Source: Acerihabitans sp015654925 (lineage in GTDB: Bacteria; Pseudomonadota; Gammaproteobacteria; Enterobacterales; Enterobacteriaceae). From it: a stretch of 64,000 bases of DNA. Under the pieces are notes generated by a model that was not told the DNA's origin, made no database searches, and worked only from the letters and a program-made list of their open reading frames with translations. How positions within the stretch are numbered: the stretch's first letter is position 1; every line of letters begins with the position of its first letter. Positions 17,043-25,892 of the stretch are shown here, one piece after another. The stretch lies in the NCBI RefSeq assembly GCF_047324175.1, contig NZ_CP178732.1:5394001-5458000 (forward strand). The letters run 5' to 3'. Position numbers and translations under genes: made by a program.

Positions 17043-18062
17043 ATGAGTAAAAAAAGGGTCGTACTCTCGGATGTCGCCAGCCTGGCGGGCCTGTCCAAGG
17101 CTACCGTCTCGCGTTATCTCAATAACAGCATCGTCCTGCCGCACGCGACGGTGCAGCGTATCGAAGATGCCATCGCCCAATTGGATTATCGCGCCAATAG
17201 CCTGGCCCGGCGGTTGAGCAAAGGCGGCAGCGAAACCCTTGGTCTGGTGCTGCCCGATATCACCAACCCCTTTTTTGCCGAACTGGCCGATGCGGCGGAG
17301 GAAGCCGCCTCTGAGCATCGTTATAGCTTGGTGCTCTGCATCACCCGCAATAATCCCGATAAAGAACGGCAATTTATCCGCTGGCTGGATACCTGCCAGG
17401 TGGATGGTTTACTGTTTACCACCAATCGGCCGGACCATGGCCTGCTGCGTGAGGAGCTGATCGGGCACCAGCGTATCGTCTTGATCGACGAAGATATTCC
17501 GGGCAGCGATGTACCCAAGGTATTTGTGGATAACGTGCAGGGCGGCATCTTGGCAACCCGGCATTTAATTGCGGCCGGGCATAGGCGCATCGCTTTTGTT
17601 GGCGGCCCGGATGCCTTGATGAGCGTACGCGAACGCCATGAAGGGTTCAGGCTGGCCATGGCCGAAGCCGGGCTGGTTTGTCCGGCGCAATGGGTGCTCT
17701 ACGGCGATTACAGTCGCGAATTCGGCCAGGCGGCCCTGCACCAGTTATTGGCGTTGCCGGACGCGCCGACCGCGGTGTTCGCCGCCAGCGATTACCTGGT
17801 GCTGGGGCTGCTCGACGGCCTGCGCCAGCGGGGACAAAGCGCGCCGGATGCTTTATCGCTGGTGGGGTTCGATGATGCCAGCTATGCGGATCTGATTACG
17901 CCGCGCCTCTCCACTATTCGCCAGCCCGCACGGCTGCTGGGCCGTACCGCCGTCGATATCATGATGAAACTGCTGAACGGCGCCCAGCATACCCAGGATA
18001 TTCCCCGCATTCCGGTGGAATGGATTGGCCGCGACTCCATCAAAACCTGGCCACCGCAGTAG
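17043..18062 (+). CDS. LacI-family transcriptional regulator
   Basis: 339 residues. The N-terminal HTH reads VVLSDVASLAGLSKATVSRYLNN, then the hinge-helix YRANSLARRLSKGGSETLGLVLPDI and a periplasmic-binding-like effector domain (NPFFAELADAAEEAA, RHLIAAGHRRIAFVGGP, VGFDDASYADLITPRLSTIRQP). It faces the binding-protein gene and precedes the ATPase-permease-hydrolase operon by 403 bp. It most likely represses both units when the transported compound is absent; the perfect palindrome at 18340 is the obvious operator. Confidence 0.92.
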   Translation: MSKKRVVLSDVASLAGLSKATVSRYLNNSIVLPHATVQRIEDAIAQLDYRANSLARRLSKGGSETLGLVLPDITNPFFAELADAAEEAASEHRYSLVLCITRNNPDKERQFIRWLDTCQVDGLLFTTNRPDHGLLREELIGHQRIVLIDEDIPGSDVPKVFVDNVQGGILATRHLIAAGHRRIAFVGGPDALMSVRERHEGFRLAMAEAGLVCPAQWVLYGDYSREFGQAALHQLLALPDAPTAVFAASDYLVLGLLDGLRQRGQSAPDALSLVGFDDASYADLITPRLSTIRQPARLLGRTAVDIMMKLLNGAQHTQDIPRIPVEWIGRDSIKTWPPQ

Positions 18063-18465
18063 GCTTATTTGCACCATGGCTGCGCAGGGCTGCACAATCA
18101 TGCAGCAATTGTTTTTTTGCGCAGCGCACCTGTCCCGCTCCGGATCTTGGTCAAACATCCACCGCCAAAAAAAATTTAATCATTTACAATCAAATAATTA
18201 ACATTGCCTTGCCTCTATTTTAGCGCGCTATCCGGCACGGTGTGGCATGAATGCTGCTTGGCTGAAAGCGGCGATACAAATATCCACAAGCGGCGGTTCT
18301 GGCGAGTGGAACGGCATCAGAGGAATTTCCGTCGGTTTGGTAAACCGGTTTACAAAGGATTTGCGAACCGAAACCGAGGTAAATAACACGATGCCGGCGT
18401 GGCGTCCCTGATGGGGCCGGCACGCGCTCCCTTCGTATTTTTTGGCACGATTGGAGGTAAATTCA
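18063..18465. other. Intergenic region upstream of the ABC-hydrolase operon
   Basis: 403 bp without a supported gene. It carries the palindrome at 18340-18353 and presumably the promoter of the ATPase-permease-hydrolase-amidohydrolase operon. Short frames here lack ribosome sites and family features. Confidence 0.4.
18340..18353. promoter_or_regulatory. Palindromic LacI-family operator
   Basis: GTAAACCGGTTTAC is a perfect 14-bp palindrome with the central CG step usual for LacI/PurR-family sites. It overlaps a second partial dyad GGTTT-GGT-AAACC. It lies about 112 bp upstream of the ATPase ATG and downstream of the LacI gene. The regulator assignment is by proximity. Confidence 0.65.
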
Positions 18466-19248
18466 ATGGCTGTAGCACCAAGGGTCCCCCCGCGGGTCGA
18501 AATGGTGGATATCACCAAAACCTACGGGTCCATCCGTTCCTTGCGGGGCGTGAATCTCAGTTTGGCGCCCGGCGAAGTGCTTGGCCTGGTCGGCGATAAC
18601 GGCGCAGGCAAGTCGACGCTGACCAAAATTTTATCCGGCGCGGTGGTGCCGACCAGCGGAGCCATCCGCATCGACGGGTTCGAGACCACATTTGCCAATC
18701 CGGCGGATGCCCGGCGCTGCCAAATTGAAATGGTCTATCAGGATCTGTCGCTATGCGACACGGTTGACGTGGCCGGCAATTTGTTTATGGGCCGCGAACC
18801 GCAAACCCGGGTACTGGGCATTCCCTTTCTGGACGAAAAAAAAATGCACGCCGAGGCGCGCGAGATGCTCCAGGGGCTGGGTATTTCCATTCCCGATACC
18901 CGGCTGCTGGTACGCAATCTGTCCGGCGGCCAACGCCAGGCCATTGCGATCGCCCGCGCGGCGGCCTTTGACCCCAAGGTATTGATTATGGATGAACCCA
19001 CCGCAGCGCTGGCGGTGGCCGAGGTCGAAGCCGTACTGGAATTAATCAAGCGGGTCAGCGCCCGGGGCGTCAGCGTCATACTGATCACCCACCGCTTGCA
19101 GGATCTGTTTTTGGTCTGCGATCGCATCATGGTGATGTATGAAGGCACCAACGTCGCCGATCGACAGGTAGCGGAAACCAGCCTGTCGGATATCGTCAAT
19201 CTGATCGTCGGTGAGAAGTTCGAGGCGCACTCCGCCCGGGCCCATTAA
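18466..19248 (+). CDS. Sugar-type ABC transporter ATP-binding protein (single-domain)
   Basis: 260-residue ATPase: Walker A GDNGAGKST, Q-loop YQDLSLCDTVDVAGNLFMGREP, signature LSGGQRQAIAIARA, Walker B VLIMDEPTAAL and the switch histidine in ILITHRL. It is like one half of RbsA/MglA, as in FrcA-type systems with a single ATPase domain that pairs as a homodimer. GTG- or ATG-initiated starts further upstream are less likely because the ATG at 18466 has a near-perfect ribosome site, GGAGGT. It is the first gene of a tight operon, 12 bp ahead of the permease. Confidence 0.92.
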   Translation: MAVAPRVPPRVEMVDITKTYGSIRSLRGVNLSLAPGEVLGLVGDNGAGKSTLTKILSGAVVPTSGAIRIDGFETTFANPADARRCQIEMVYQDLSLCDTVDVAGNLFMGREPQTRVLGIPFLDEKKMHAEAREMLQGLGISIPDTRLLVRNLSGGQRQAIAIARAAAFDPKVLIMDEPTAALAVAEVEAVLELIKRVSARGVSVILITHRLQDLFLVCDRIMVMYEGTNVADRQVAETSLSDIVNLIVGEKFEAHSARAH

Positions 19249-19260
19249 GGGGATCTTTGC

Positions 19261-20268
19261 ATGAGTATCGTCACTATGTCCACTAACCGTATGATCCGGC
19301 ATTCATTACCCCGCCGCATTTTGCATAACCATTCCGGCGTCGTGAGCATTGCGCTGTTTTGCCTGTTTTGCTGCGTGGTATTTGCCCTGATTACCGATAA
19401 TTTTCTCAGCGGTCCGAATTGGCTGAATATTATCCGCCAAAGCGCGCCGCTATTGATCGTCGCCACGGCCATGACGCTGGTGATCACCACCGGCGGCATC
19501 GATCTGTCGGTGGGTTCGACCCTGGCCCTGGTCGGCGCGCTATCCGCTATTGCCTTGAATAATTGGGGATTACCCTGGCCGGTGGTGCTGCTCGGCGGGC
19601 TGCTGCTGGGCGGATTAATTGGCGCCCTAAACGGCTTTTTTATCGCTTATGAAGGTATCCCGGCCTTTATCGTTACCCTGGCTACCCTGGCGATAGTGCG
19701 CGGCGTGGCGCTGCTGATTACCCAGGGTTATTCAATTCCGATACCGGCCGATAGCCCCTTTACCCTGCTGGGCCGCGCCTGGCTGTTGGGGTTGCCGTTG
19801 CCGGCGATACTTGGCGTGCTGGCGCTGGTTTGCGGCCATATTTTACTGAACCACACCCGCTTCGGCCGCTATATTACCGGCATCGGCGCCAATGCCGAAG
19901 GCGTAAGACGCGCCGGGGTCAATACCCGCTCCACGACGCTCGGGGTTTACATCATCAGCGGCATGAGCGCCGCCCTGGCGGGGATGATCATTACCGCGCG
20001 CCTGGGCAGCGGCTCCTCCAATCAAGGTGAAGGGTTCGAATTGCAGGTTATCGCCGCGGTGGTGCTGGGCAGCACCAGCCTGTTCGGCGGTTTCGGCACC
20101 ATTATCGGTACCCTGTTGGGGGCCCTGTCGATTGCGGTGATCCAAAACGGTTTGATTCTATCGCATATTTCACCGTTTTATACCCAGATTGCCACCGGCA
20201 CTATTATTTTGCTGGCGATCTGGCTCAATACCCGCATTTTCAACCCGGCACGGCCGATCAAAGGATAG
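19261..20268 (+). CDS. Sugar-type ABC transporter permease (RbsC-like)
   Basis: 335-residue membrane protein of the BPD_transp_2 family. It has eight or more hydrophobic helices, the motif TTGGIDLSVGSTLALVGAL, GALNGFFIAYEGIPAFIVTLATL and GANAEGVRRAGVNTRSTTLGVYIISGMSAALAGMI, all landmarks of RbsC/FrcC proteins. It works with the ATPase just upstream and presumably the binding protein at 15646-16602. The hydrolase gene follows by 6 bp. Confidence 0.92.
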   Translation: MSIVTMSTNRMIRHSLPRRILHNHSGVVSIALFCLFCCVVFALITDNFLSGPNWLNIIRQSAPLLIVATAMTLVITTGGIDLSVGSTLALVGALSAIALNNWGLPWPVVLLGGLLLGGLIGALNGFFIAYEGIPAFIVTLATLAIVRGVALLITQGYSIPIPADSPFTLLGRAWLLGLPLPAILGVLALVCGHILLNHTRFGRYITGIGANAEGVRRAGVNTRSTTLGVYIISGMSAALAGMIITARLGSGSSNQGEGFELQVIAAVVLGSTSLFGGFGTIIGTLLGALSIAVIQNGLILSHISPFYTQIATGTIILLAIWLNTRIFNPARPIKG

Positions 20269-20274
20269 CCGACG

Positions 20275-21354
20275 ATGCAACATACGATTTTTCGCCATGC
20301 CGATCCGCTCCCCGTGGGCGTAGGCAGCGGTTATGTCATGACGGTGCTGGGGCCGCTGCCCATCGAACGGATGGGCGTGACGCTGATGCATGAGCATATT
20401 TTGCTGGACGCCTCCGGGAAATGGGTGCCGCCCTGCTGTTGCAGCGAACGCCACCTGGCGGAGATGCCGGTGCGCATGGAAAATCTCGGCGAACTGTCGC
20501 TTAATCCGCTCGCCAGCCGCGATAACTGCCAGTTGTTCGATCCGGACGTGGCGGTGGAAGAATTAATGAAGTTCCGCGCCTTGGGCGGCGAGACGGTAGT
20601 CGATCCGACCAATATCGGTATCGGCCGCGATCCGCTGGCCTTGCAGCGGATTTCGCGCCTGACCGGCCTGAATATCGTTATGGGCACCGGCTTTTACCTG
20701 GAGCCGTCCCATCCCGCGTATGTTAAAACCCATTCAGTGGAACAATTGGCTGAACAGTTAATTTTCGATGTGGGCGGCGCGCAGGAAAAACCGCATGTGA
20801 TCGCCGGGTTAATCGGTGAAATCGGCGTTTCCGCCGCTTTCACCGCCGATGAAGAGAAATCATTGCGGGCGGCCGGCCGGGCCAGCGCCGCCACCGGCGT
20901 GGCCATCGAAGTACATTTGCCGGGCTGGGAGCGCCTGGGGCACCGGGTATTGGATATTCTGGAACACGAAGGCGCCGATTTGCGCCATACCGTGTTATGC
21001 CATATGAACCCGAGTTTCGCCGACAAGGCCTATCAGCATAGCCTGGCGCGGCGCGGCGCATTTCTTGAATATGATATGATTGGCATGAGCTATTATTATG
21101 CCGACGAGTCCGCTCAATCCCCGTCTGACGAACAAAACGCCCAGGCCATCCGCGAATTGATCGACGCCGGTTTTTTAACGCAAATTTTGCTCTCTCAGGA
21201 CGTGTTTCTTAAAACCATGCTGACCCGCTATGGCGGCCACGGTTATGGTTATATCCTTAAGCATTTTGTACCGCGCCTGCGCCGCCATGGCGTTACCGGC
21301 GAACAGCTGGAAACCTTGATGATCCATAATCCCCGGCGCGTATTTACGCGCTAG
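20275..21354 (+). CDS. Phosphotriesterase-family metal-dependent hydrolase
   Basis: 359-residue amidohydrolase-superfamily TIM barrel. Metal ligands are visible in family order: His39 and His41 (LMHEHIL), Glu182 (LIGEIGVS) where phosphotriesterase has a carbamylated lysine, His214 (EVHLPG), His243 (CHMNPS) and Asp309 (LSQDVF). The glutamate bridge is typical of the PHP/lactonase-like branch, not of pesticide phosphotriesterases. It probably opens a lactone or hydrolyses an ester or phosphoester of the imported compound. It lies between the permease and the M20 enzyme in one operon. Confidence 0.85.
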   Translation: MQHTIFRHADPLPVGVGSGYVMTVLGPLPIERMGVTLMHEHILLDASGKWVPPCCCSERHLAEMPVRMENLGELSLNPLASRDNCQLFDPDVAVEELMKFRALGGETVVDPTNIGIGRDPLALQRISRLTGLNIVMGTGFYLEPSHPAYVKTHSVEQLAEQLIFDVGGAQEKPHVIAGLIGEIGVSAAFTADEEKSLRAAGRASAATGVAIEVHLPGWERLGHRVLDILEHEGADLRHTVLCHMNPSFADKAYQHSLARRGAFLEYDMIGMSYYYADESAQSPSDEQNAQAIRELIDAGFLTQILLSQDVFLKTMLTRYGGHGYGYILKHFVPRLRRHGVTGEQLETLMIHNPRRVFTR

Positions 21355-21389
21355 CCGCCGCGACGCGAAACATACCAGGAGGAGTAACC

Positions 21390-22529
21390 GTGCAAGCTGA
21401 CGTAAACCCTGACGATGAGGTCATTGCCCTGACCCGCGCACTGCTGCGCTTTGATACCATAAATCCGCCGGGAGATGAATCCTTGTGCATGGCGTTTCTG
21501 GCGGATTATCTGCAACAGCAGGGGTTTAACGTTCATTTGCAGCAGTTTGGCGATCGGCGATTTAATTTGTTGGCGCGCATCGACGGCCATCGGCCCGAAC
21601 GCGCGCCGCTGGCCTTTACCGGGCATCTTGATACCGTACCCCTGGGCAATGCCGAATGGCGCTTCGGCGCCTTTGACGGCGAGATTGTCGACGGCAGGCT
21701 GTACGGACGGGGCGCTAGCGACATGAAGGCGGCGATCGCCGCCTTCATCGTGGCCTGCCGGCAACAGCGATCGGCTATAGCAGCCGGCTGCGGCGTAGTG
21801 CTGCTATTAACCGGCGGCGAGGAAACGGGTTGTGACGGCGCCCGGGCGCTGATCGCCGAAGCACGCGAACAGCTGCCGAAAATCGGGGCATTAATCGTCG
21901 GCGAACCCACGGCCAATTATCCGGTGGTCGGTCATAAAGGCGCCCTGTGGCTACGCTGTGAAACCCGGGGTAAAACCGCCCATGGCGCAATGCCGGAGCT
22001 GGGGATCAACGCCATATACCTGGCCGCCGAGGCCATTGGCAAAATCCGACATTTCGAACCGGGCGCGCCGCACCCCTTAATGAAGCGTCCCACGCTCAAT
22101 GTCGGCACGATCGACGGCGGTCTGAATATCAACTCGGTCCCCGATCGCAGCCGGTTTGATGTGGACATCCGCACCGCGCCCAATTTGCGCCATGACGAAA
22201 TCCGCCAACGGCTGACCACCGCCATGGGCGATACCGTGACGATAACTACGCTGGTGGATTTGCCTTCGATATTGACGGAACCCCGCAATGCCTGGATTCG
22301 CCAGGTCTTCGCCCGCTGCGCGCCGTTGCATTACGCCCCGCTGGAGCCGCGCGTGGTACCCTATTTCACCGATGCTTCAGTACTGCTTGATGCGCTCGGC
22401 TCGCCGCCCTGTATTATCCTTGGTCCGGGTGAACCGGCCATGGCCCATCAAACGGATGAATATTGCGCGGTAGATAAACTCCGCCAAGCCGTGGTTTTAT
22501 ACGGGCAGTTAATCAGCGACTGGGGTTAA
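21390..22529 (+). CDS. M20-family amidohydrolase (ArgE/DapE/YlmB-like)
   Basis: 379-residue dinuclear-zinc deacylase. GHLDTVP holds the first metal His79 and Asp81, GRGASDMKAA the bridging Asp111, and GGEETGCDGA the catalytic Glu144/Glu145; the lid domain follows (NVGTIDGGLNINSVPD). It starts at GTG after a very strong site AGGAGGAG. The family includes acetylornithine and succinyl-diaminopimelate deacylases and Bacillus YlmB, which deformylates a thiamin-pyrimidine fragment just before TenA acts. A TenA protein is in the same island, so that role is worth testing. It is the last gene of the operon. Confidence 0.85.
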   Translation: MQADVNPDDEVIALTRALLRFDTINPPGDESLCMAFLADYLQQQGFNVHLQQFGDRRFNLLARIDGHRPERAPLAFTGHLDTVPLGNAEWRFGAFDGEIVDGRLYGRGASDMKAAIAAFIVACRQQRSAIAAGCGVVLLLTGGEETGCDGARALIAEAREQLPKIGALIVGEPTANYPVVGHKGALWLRCETRGKTAHGAMPELGINAIYLAAEAIGKIRHFEPGAPHPLMKRPTLNVGTIDGGLNINSVPDRSRFDVDIRTAPNLRHDEIRQRLTTAMGDTVTITTLVDLPSILTEPRNAWIRQVFARCAPLHYAPLEPRVVPYFTDASVLLDALGSPPCIILGPGEPAMAHQTDEYCAVDKLRQAVVLYGQLISDWG

Positions 22530-22535
22530 GGCGGG

Positions 22536-22889
22536 TTAGATATTCAGTTCCTGGCGCAATGCATCCGGCAGGGCCGCCACCGCCAGTTGCCATGAGGCAT
22601 CCGCCAGGTAATAAAATTGCGAGTCCGGGATATCTCCGTCTAGGAATAGCGTATTCCAGTGCGTCTTATTCAGCAGGGCACAGGGCACCAGGGACTTGTA
22701 TTCGCCGCGCAGCGACTCCGCCATCTCCGGGCTGCTTTTGAGCGAAATCGCCGGCCGGCCGTCCACTTCATGGGTCATGGCGAACATCACCTCCCCCACC
22801 TTGATCTGGCTGGCCTGCCACTCCTGCCTGATGCTCTGCTCCGCGCCTGGCTTGCCCATGCAATACGTGAGAAAAGTCGATTGATCCAT
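22536..22889 (-). CDS. yjbR: YjbR/MmcQ family protein
   Basis: 117-residue small protein of the YjbR (MmcQ) family, known for a CyaY-like fold with a DNA-binding-type surface; its function is not established. Key pieces are EWQASQIKVGEVMFAM, KSSPEMAESLRGEY and NKTHWNTLFLDGDIPDSQFYYLADAS. The ATG at 22889 lies 2 bp after the yjbQ stop, with its site CAAGGAGAG inside the end of yjbQ, so the pair is coupled. E. coli has the same yjbQ-yjbR neighbourhood next to uvrA. Confidence 0.92.
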   Translation of the reverse strand: MDQSTFLTYCMGKPGAEQSIRQEWQASQIKVGEVMFAMTHEVDGRPAISLKSSPEMAESLRGEYKSLVPCALLNKTHWNTLFLDGDIPDSQFYYLADASWQLAVAALPDALRQELNI

Positions 22890-22891
22890 AT

Positions 22892-23308
22892 TTACTCTCC
22901 TTGCAGGGTGGCGATAATATGCCGTTCGCCTCCCCGGTTGCGATGTTCGCCCAGCCAAATCCCTTGCCAGGTGCCCAACAATAATTTACCCCGTCCGACG
23001 GGAATCAACAGTGATGCACCCAGTAAAGATGATTTAATATGAGCCGGCATATCGTCAGGCCCCTCGTAATCGTGTTGATAGGGAGCATCTTCCGGTACCT
23101 GGCGCAAGAAGTGGTTTTCCATATCGGCCCTGACGCTGGGATCGCAATTTTCGTTCAGCGTCAGCGAGGCCGAGGTATGCTGCAATAACAAATGCAGTAA
23201 CCCGGTATTAATGTCGGATAAATGGGCGAGACGGTCGGTTATCTCTTGGGTCACCAAATGAAAACCCCGCGTACGGGCCTTAAAAATCAGGGTTTGTTGA
23301 TACCACAT
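22892..23308 (-). CDS. yjbQ: YjbQ family protein (UPF0047)
   Basis: 138 residues of the YjbQ/UPF0047 family; the E. coli protein has reported thiamin phosphate synthase activity in vitro, but the in vivo role is unclear. Family features are LLLQHTSASLTLNENCDPSVRADME, the acidic-histidine segment YQHDYEGPDDMPAHIKSSLLGASL and GTWQGIWLGEHRNRGGERHI. It is coupled to yjbR. Confidence 0.94.
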   Translation of the reverse strand: MWYQQTLIFKARTRGFHLVTQEITDRLAHLSDINTGLLHLLLQHTSASLTLNENCDPSVRADMENHFLRQVPEDAPYQHDYEGPDDMPAHIKSSLLGASLLIPVGRGKLLLGTWQGIWLGEHRNRGGERHIIATLQGE

Positions 23309-23416
23309 AGTTCACGCTCCTCTGTTTACACGTAAGTATAGTGCGCAACGCGAAACGCCGGGGAACCGGGCAGCCGGCCGATGCGGGACAAAAGAAAGGC
23401 GCCCTCCGGCCCGGCC

Positions 23417-23453
23417 AAAAAAAAGCCCGCCCCCGTGACTAACGGAGGCGGGC
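23417..23453 (-). terminator. Intrinsic terminator of tyrB
   Basis: Minus-strand hairpin GCCCGCCTCCG...CGGGGGCGGGC followed by eight T residues, starting 16 bp past the tyrB stop. Confidence 0.85.
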
Positions 23454-23468
23454 CTGATGGCGAAGGGA

Positions 23469-24662
23469 TTAGCGCAGCGCGGCGATCGCCCGCGCCACCT
23501 GCTGCACGTTATCGGTATTCAGACCGGCGAGGCACATGCGCCCGCTGCCAATCAGGTAAACCCCGAATTCATCGCGCAGCCGGTCAACCTGCCCCGAACT
23601 GAGGCCGGTATAACTGAACATACCCCGCTGGCGCAGCAAATAATCGAAATTACGCGCCGGCAGGGAGATTTTCAGCGCATCCACCAAACTTTGGCGCATC
23701 TGCAAAATACGCGTGCGCATTGCGGCAACTTCCTGGCGCCATACCGCGTTTAACGCCGGATCGTTAAGTACCCTGGACACCACCTGCGCGCCAAAATTCG
23801 GCGGACTGGAGTAGTTGCGGCGCACCGTCGACGTCAACTGTCCCAGGACTCTGGCGGCCTCCTCGGCGCTATCGCACACCACCGATAAGGTGCCGACCCG
23901 CTCCGCATACAACGAGAATATTTTGGAAAATGACTGGCTGACCAGGCAAGGCAAGCCCAGGCGCGCCATCTCACGCACCGCGAAGGCATCGTCATCCAGG
24001 CCTTCGCCGAAACCCTGGTAAGCGATATCCAGGAAGGGAATCAACCCGCGTTCCGCCACTACCTCAATCACCCGTTCCCATTGCTCGCGGGTAAGATCGG
24101 AGCCGGTGGGGTTATGGCAGCAGGGGTGCAGCAAAACAATACTTTTCGCCGGCAACGTTTGCAGGCACGCCAGCATCGCGCTGAAATCCACCCCCAATTT
24201 ATCGCCGTCGAAATAGGGGTAGCGGTCGACGTTAAAACCGGCGCCGGAAAAAATCGCCACATGGTTTTCCCAGGTAGGGTCGCTGACCCACACGGTGGAC
24301 TGCGGGAAATACGTTTTAAGGAAATCAGCGCCGATCTTCAGCCCGCCCGAACCACCCACCGTTTGGATGGTGGCGATGCGCGCGGCGGCAAGCATCGGAT
24401 GATTTTCGCCAAACAGCAGCGCCTGGCTGGCGCTGCGATAAGCGGGCAAACCCGACATCGGCAAATAGGCCATCGCCTGCCTGGGATCGGCTTCCAGCAT
24501 GGCTTCCGCCTGCGCTACCGCGCTCAACTGCGGGATTATCGCCTGCTCATTGTAATAAAGCCCGATGCTCAGGTTGACCTTATCGGGCCGGGGGTCCTGT
24601 TTGTAGGTTTCCATCAGCGACAGGATCGGGTCCCCCGCGTAAGCATCAACATTCTGGAACAC
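23469..24662 (-). CDS. tyrB: Aromatic-amino-acid aminotransferase TyrB
   Basis: PLP enzyme forming tyrosine, phenylalanine and leucine from their keto acids in the cytoplasm. 397 residues, the same size as E. coli TyrB. The class I fold shows VNLSIGLYYNEQ, TVGGSGGLKIGADFLK, LLHPCCHNPTGSDLT, the Schiff-base lysine in SQSFSKIFSLYAERVG and the arginine-bearing NYSSPPNFGA. Position next to alr and dnaB is as in E. coli, which supports TyrB over AspC. No TyrR box was recognised in the short 5' region. Confidence 0.93.
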   Translation of the reverse strand: MFQNVDAYAGDPILSLMETYKQDPRPDKVNLSIGLYYNEQAIIPQLSAVAQAEAMLEADPRQAMAYLPMSGLPAYRSASQALLFGENHPMLAAARIATIQTVGGSGGLKIGADFLKTYFPQSTVWVSDPTWENHVAIFSGAGFNVDRYPYFDGDKLGVDFSAMLACLQTLPAKSIVLLHPCCHNPTGSDLTREQWERVIEVVAERGLIPFLDIAYQGFGEGLDDDAFAVREMARLGLPCLVSQSFSKIFSLYAERVGTLSVVCDSAEEAARVLGQLTSTVRRNYSSPPNFGAQVVSRVLNDPALNAVWRQEVAAMRTRILQMRQSLVDALKISLPARNFDYLLRQRGMFSYTGLSSGQVDRLRDEFGVYLIGSGRMCLAGLNTDNVQQVARAIAALR

Positions 24663-24756
24663 AGCAGATCTCCTGGTTTACGGGTTCAATCATGAAGCCC
24701 CGTCAGTACATTACCAAAGATTCAATATCATTTGGGCGCCGGCTGATTAAAATAAT

Positions 24757-25875
24757 TCACCGGGATGCCGGTTCCCGGCCCGCGCCGGCATGTTCGCCAT
24801 CCACATATTCCACCGTCACCCGCGAGGTGAGCCTGGTAATCAATTCATAAGCGCTGATGCCGCTGGCGGCCGCCACTCGTTCCACCGGCAGCTCGGGGCC
24901 CCACAAGACCACCCGGTCGCCTACCCGGTCCTGGCTTTCCGGACCCAGATCCACCGTTAACATATCCATGGAGATCCGCCCGGCCAGCGGTACATTGCGG
25001 CCATTGACCCACACCGGCGTGCCGTTCGGGGCGCTGCGCGGGTAACCATCGCCATAGCCGAAGGCGACTACGCCGAGCCGGGTATCCCGCGGGCTGACCC
25101 AAATGCCGCCATAACCGCTGGCTTCGCCCGCCTGATGATCGCGCACCGCGATCAGCGCGGAGGTCAGGGTCATGGCGGGACGGAAACCAAACTCCGACGC
25201 CTCGCCGGTACCCAGGGGCGAGACGCCATAAAGCACGATCCCGGGCCTGACCAGATCGCGATGTGATTGCGGCCACAGGAGAATACCGCCCGAGGCGGCA
25301 ATGGAGCGCCGGCCCGGTTTGTCCTGGCCGAAGCGATCAAAACAGGCCAATTGCAGGGAGGTCGCGTCCAGTTGCGGCTCGTCGGCGCGGGCAAAGTGGC
25401 TCATGATATTTATCGGCCCGGCGATATTCGGACAGGCCGCCAGACGCGCGTAAAATGCCTCTGCCTCACGGGGCAGGACCCCCAGACGATGCATGCCGGT
25501 ATCCAGTTTCATCCATACCTGCAACGGCTGCGCCAGCGTTGCCTGTTCCAATGCCCGCAGTTGTTCGATGCTATGCACCGCGGTGGCAAGATGGTGCTGG
25601 ACCAACAGCGGCAATTCGTCGGCGCTGAAAAAACCTTCCAGCAGCAAAATAGGTTTGGCGATACCGGCGTTACGCAGCGCCAGCGCCTCGCCAAGACGCG
25701 CCACGCCGAAATAATCGGCCTCATCGCGCAACGTGAAAGCGGTCTCCAGCAGCCCATGGCCGTATGCGTTCGCTTTCACTACCGCCACTATCTGGCTGTG
25801 CGGGGCTAACCGGCGTACTTGCCGCAGATTATGACGCAAAGCCTGGCGATCAATAACGGCAATTGCCGTTTTCAT
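24757..25875 (-). CDS. alr: Alanine racemase, biosynthetic
   Basis: Converts L- to D-alanine for peptidoglycan. 372 residues with the PLP lysine in VVKANAYGHG, MKLDTGMHRLGV, MSHFARAD and the second catalytic base region GYGDGYPRSAPNGTPV. It lies 17 bp downstream of dnaB on the same strand, the arrangement found in E. coli, so it is probably cotranscribed. Confidence 0.96.
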   Translation of the reverse strand: MKTAIAVIDRQALRHNLRQVRRLAPHSQIVAVVKANAYGHGLLETAFTLRDEADYFGVARLGEALALRNAGIAKPILLLEGFFSADELPLLVQHHLATAVHSIEQLRALEQATLAQPLQVWMKLDTGMHRLGVLPREAEAFYARLAACPNIAGPINIMSHFARADEPQLDATSLQLACFDRFGQDKPGRRSIAASGGILLWPQSHRDLVRPGIVLYGVSPLGTGEASEFGFRPAMTLTSALIAVRDHQAGEASGYGGIWVSPRDTRLGVVAFGYGDGYPRSAPNGTPVWVNGRNVPLAGRISMDMLTVDLGPESQDRVGDRVVLWGPELPVERVAAASGISAYELITRLTSRVTVEYVDGEHAGAGREPASR

Positions 25876-25892
25876 TATCCTTGTCCTGGTTA

